A stretch of DNA of 25,242 bases from Symbiodinium natans (Eukaryota; Sar; Dinophyceae; Suessiales; Symbiodiniaceae): NCBI GenBank assembly GCA_905221605.1, contig CAJNDS010001276.1:1-25242 (forward strand), in the 5' to 3' direction. Positions 24,801-25,242 of the stretch are shown one piece after another. The notes beneath the pieces were generated by a model. The model saw nothing but the letters and a program-made list of their open reading frames with translations. It ran no database searches and was not told the origin of the DNA. Position numbers and translations under genes: made by a program. Position 1 is the first letter of the stretch; each line of letters opens with the position of its first letter.

Positions 24801-25169
24801 ATGACCGAGGGTAAGGTGAGCACGGACGCGGAGCACGTGAGACAAGTGTCGAACGTCATGATTTATAACACTGTTATAGAAAATCACAATATGACTCAAT
24901 TGAAGATTAACGAAATTTTAGGTATTGTTCAACAATTGGTTAAGGATAATGTTAAGAAACCAAGCACTTATGAAAAAAACACAACGACAACACCAGTTGA
25001 TAAAAGCGAGAAAAGCGATTGGAGCAAGAAAAGGAAAACTTACATGGAAAGACTGAATAAGGGCGAAATCAAAGTCCCAAAAGAAGACACATTGAAATAT
25101 TATGATATCGAATTCAACAAAGAACAAGAAAAGTATCAATTTAAAACACCCGCTAAAAGCGAGGAGTGA
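24801..25169 (+). CDS. Hypothetical charged protein
   Basis: 122 residues, no recognised family. An N-terminal helix (about 10-50) includes NHNMTQLKINEILGIVQQLV, then comes a Thr/Lys-rich linker (about 55-75) and a basic region (DWSKKRKTYMERLNKGEIKV). It starts 24 nt after the previous stop; a TCTA lies 25 nt upstream but in a GC-richer context and overlapping the previous stop, so it is a weak promoter candidate. The gene is followed directly by a 10-bp hairpin. Confidence 0.6.
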   Translation: MTEGKVSTDAEHVRQVSNVMIYNTVIENHNMTQLKINEILGIVQQLVKDNVKKPSTYEKNTTTTPVDKSEKSDWSKKRKTYMERLNKGEIKVPKEDTLKYYDIEFNKEQEKYQFKTPAKSEE

Positions 25170-25176
25170 GATGTGA

Positions 25177-25201
25177 TTTAATATTATTTGATAATATTAA
25201 A
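25177..25201. terminator. Perfect AT-rich 3'-end hairpin
   Basis: 10-bp perfect inverted repeat (arm TTTAATATTA, loop TTTGA) beginning 7 nt after the stop of the gene at 24801-25169. Same style as the hairpin between the fibre and ATPase genes. Confidence 0.6.
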
Positions 25202-25242
25202 ACTCATCAAGGATAAATATGATATGAAAAGTTATTTAATTT

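Larger units (their letters stand above)
12600..25242. mobile_element. Polinton-like virus-type element (partial, right end outside window)
   Basis: The AT-rich, densely coding block contains the morphogenesis module of PLVs: major capsid protein (17907), penton-like minor capsid protein (16890), A32-like packaging ATPase (23489). It also has accessory genes frequent in such viruses (lipase-like, GIY-YIG, S74 fibre, zinc-finger proteins). Composition, gene density and promoter motifs differ sharply from the left half of the window. No replication or integration gene is present, so autonomy cannot be judged. It could be an integrated element or a viral contig joined by misassembly. The left boundary is only approximate. 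Confidence 0.85.

Overview
The window joins two very different kinds of DNA. Positions 1 to about 12,400 look like nuclear DNA of a unicellular eukaryote: fairly GC-rich, full of tandem repeats, and carrying one Ty1/copia LTR retrotransposon. The style of its polyprotein (CCHC knuckle with GHWHKDPECP, an AITDTA protease, an extra Fe(II)/2-oxoglutarate oxygenase-like domain) resembles the copia elements abundant in dinoflagellates such as Symbiodiniaceae. That host guess rests on remembered family style, not on a search. From about 12,600 to the end the sequence is strongly AT-rich and densely coding. It is part of a polinton-like virus (PLV)-type element, with a double-jelly-roll major capsid protein, a penton-like minor capsid protein and an A32-like packaging ATPase.

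Host-like part. 1-640 is a G-rich minisatellite. 640-1640 holds short duplications, including a perfect 89-bp tandem duplication. 1640-2430 has no recognisable gene. 2430-2955 is an array of about 12 units of 40-41 bp. 2951-4165 holds four imperfect copies of a roughly 300-bp unit. The copia element lies on the minus strand at about 4251-12212. It has 224/234-bp LTRs, an initiator-tRNA-like primer binding site and a polypurine tract. Its LTRs are about 2% diverged, yet gag-pol carries several frameshifts and the integrase core is deleted. 12213-12380 is again G-rich, and 12381-12887 is a non-coding transition.

Viral part. A minus-strand block (12888-16890) encodes a zinc-finger/helical-repeat protein, two disordered proteins sharing an N-terminal motif, a coiled-coil protein, a zinc-finger protein with an acidic N-terminus, and the minor capsid protein. 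A divergent promoter region (16891-17006) leads into a plus-strand block: lipase-like hydrolase, small basic protein, major capsid protein, GIY-YIG endonuclease and a long S74-type fibre. The packaging ATPase (minus strand) converges on the fibre gene. A further plus-strand block of small, mostly unrecognised genes runs to the window edge. No polymerase, primase/helicase or integrase is seen; these would have to lie beyond the right end.

Regulation. Nine genes have a TCTA core in AT-rich context 10-17 nt before the start codon. This resembles the late promoter reported for Cafeteria roenbergensis virus and shared by its virophage mavirus. Perfect AT-rich hairpins sit at several gene ends, most clearly between the convergent fibre and ATPase genes, where one hairpin contains both stop codons. 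Together these suggest an element transcribed by giant-virus-type machinery. That is an inference; the motifs themselves are directly visible.
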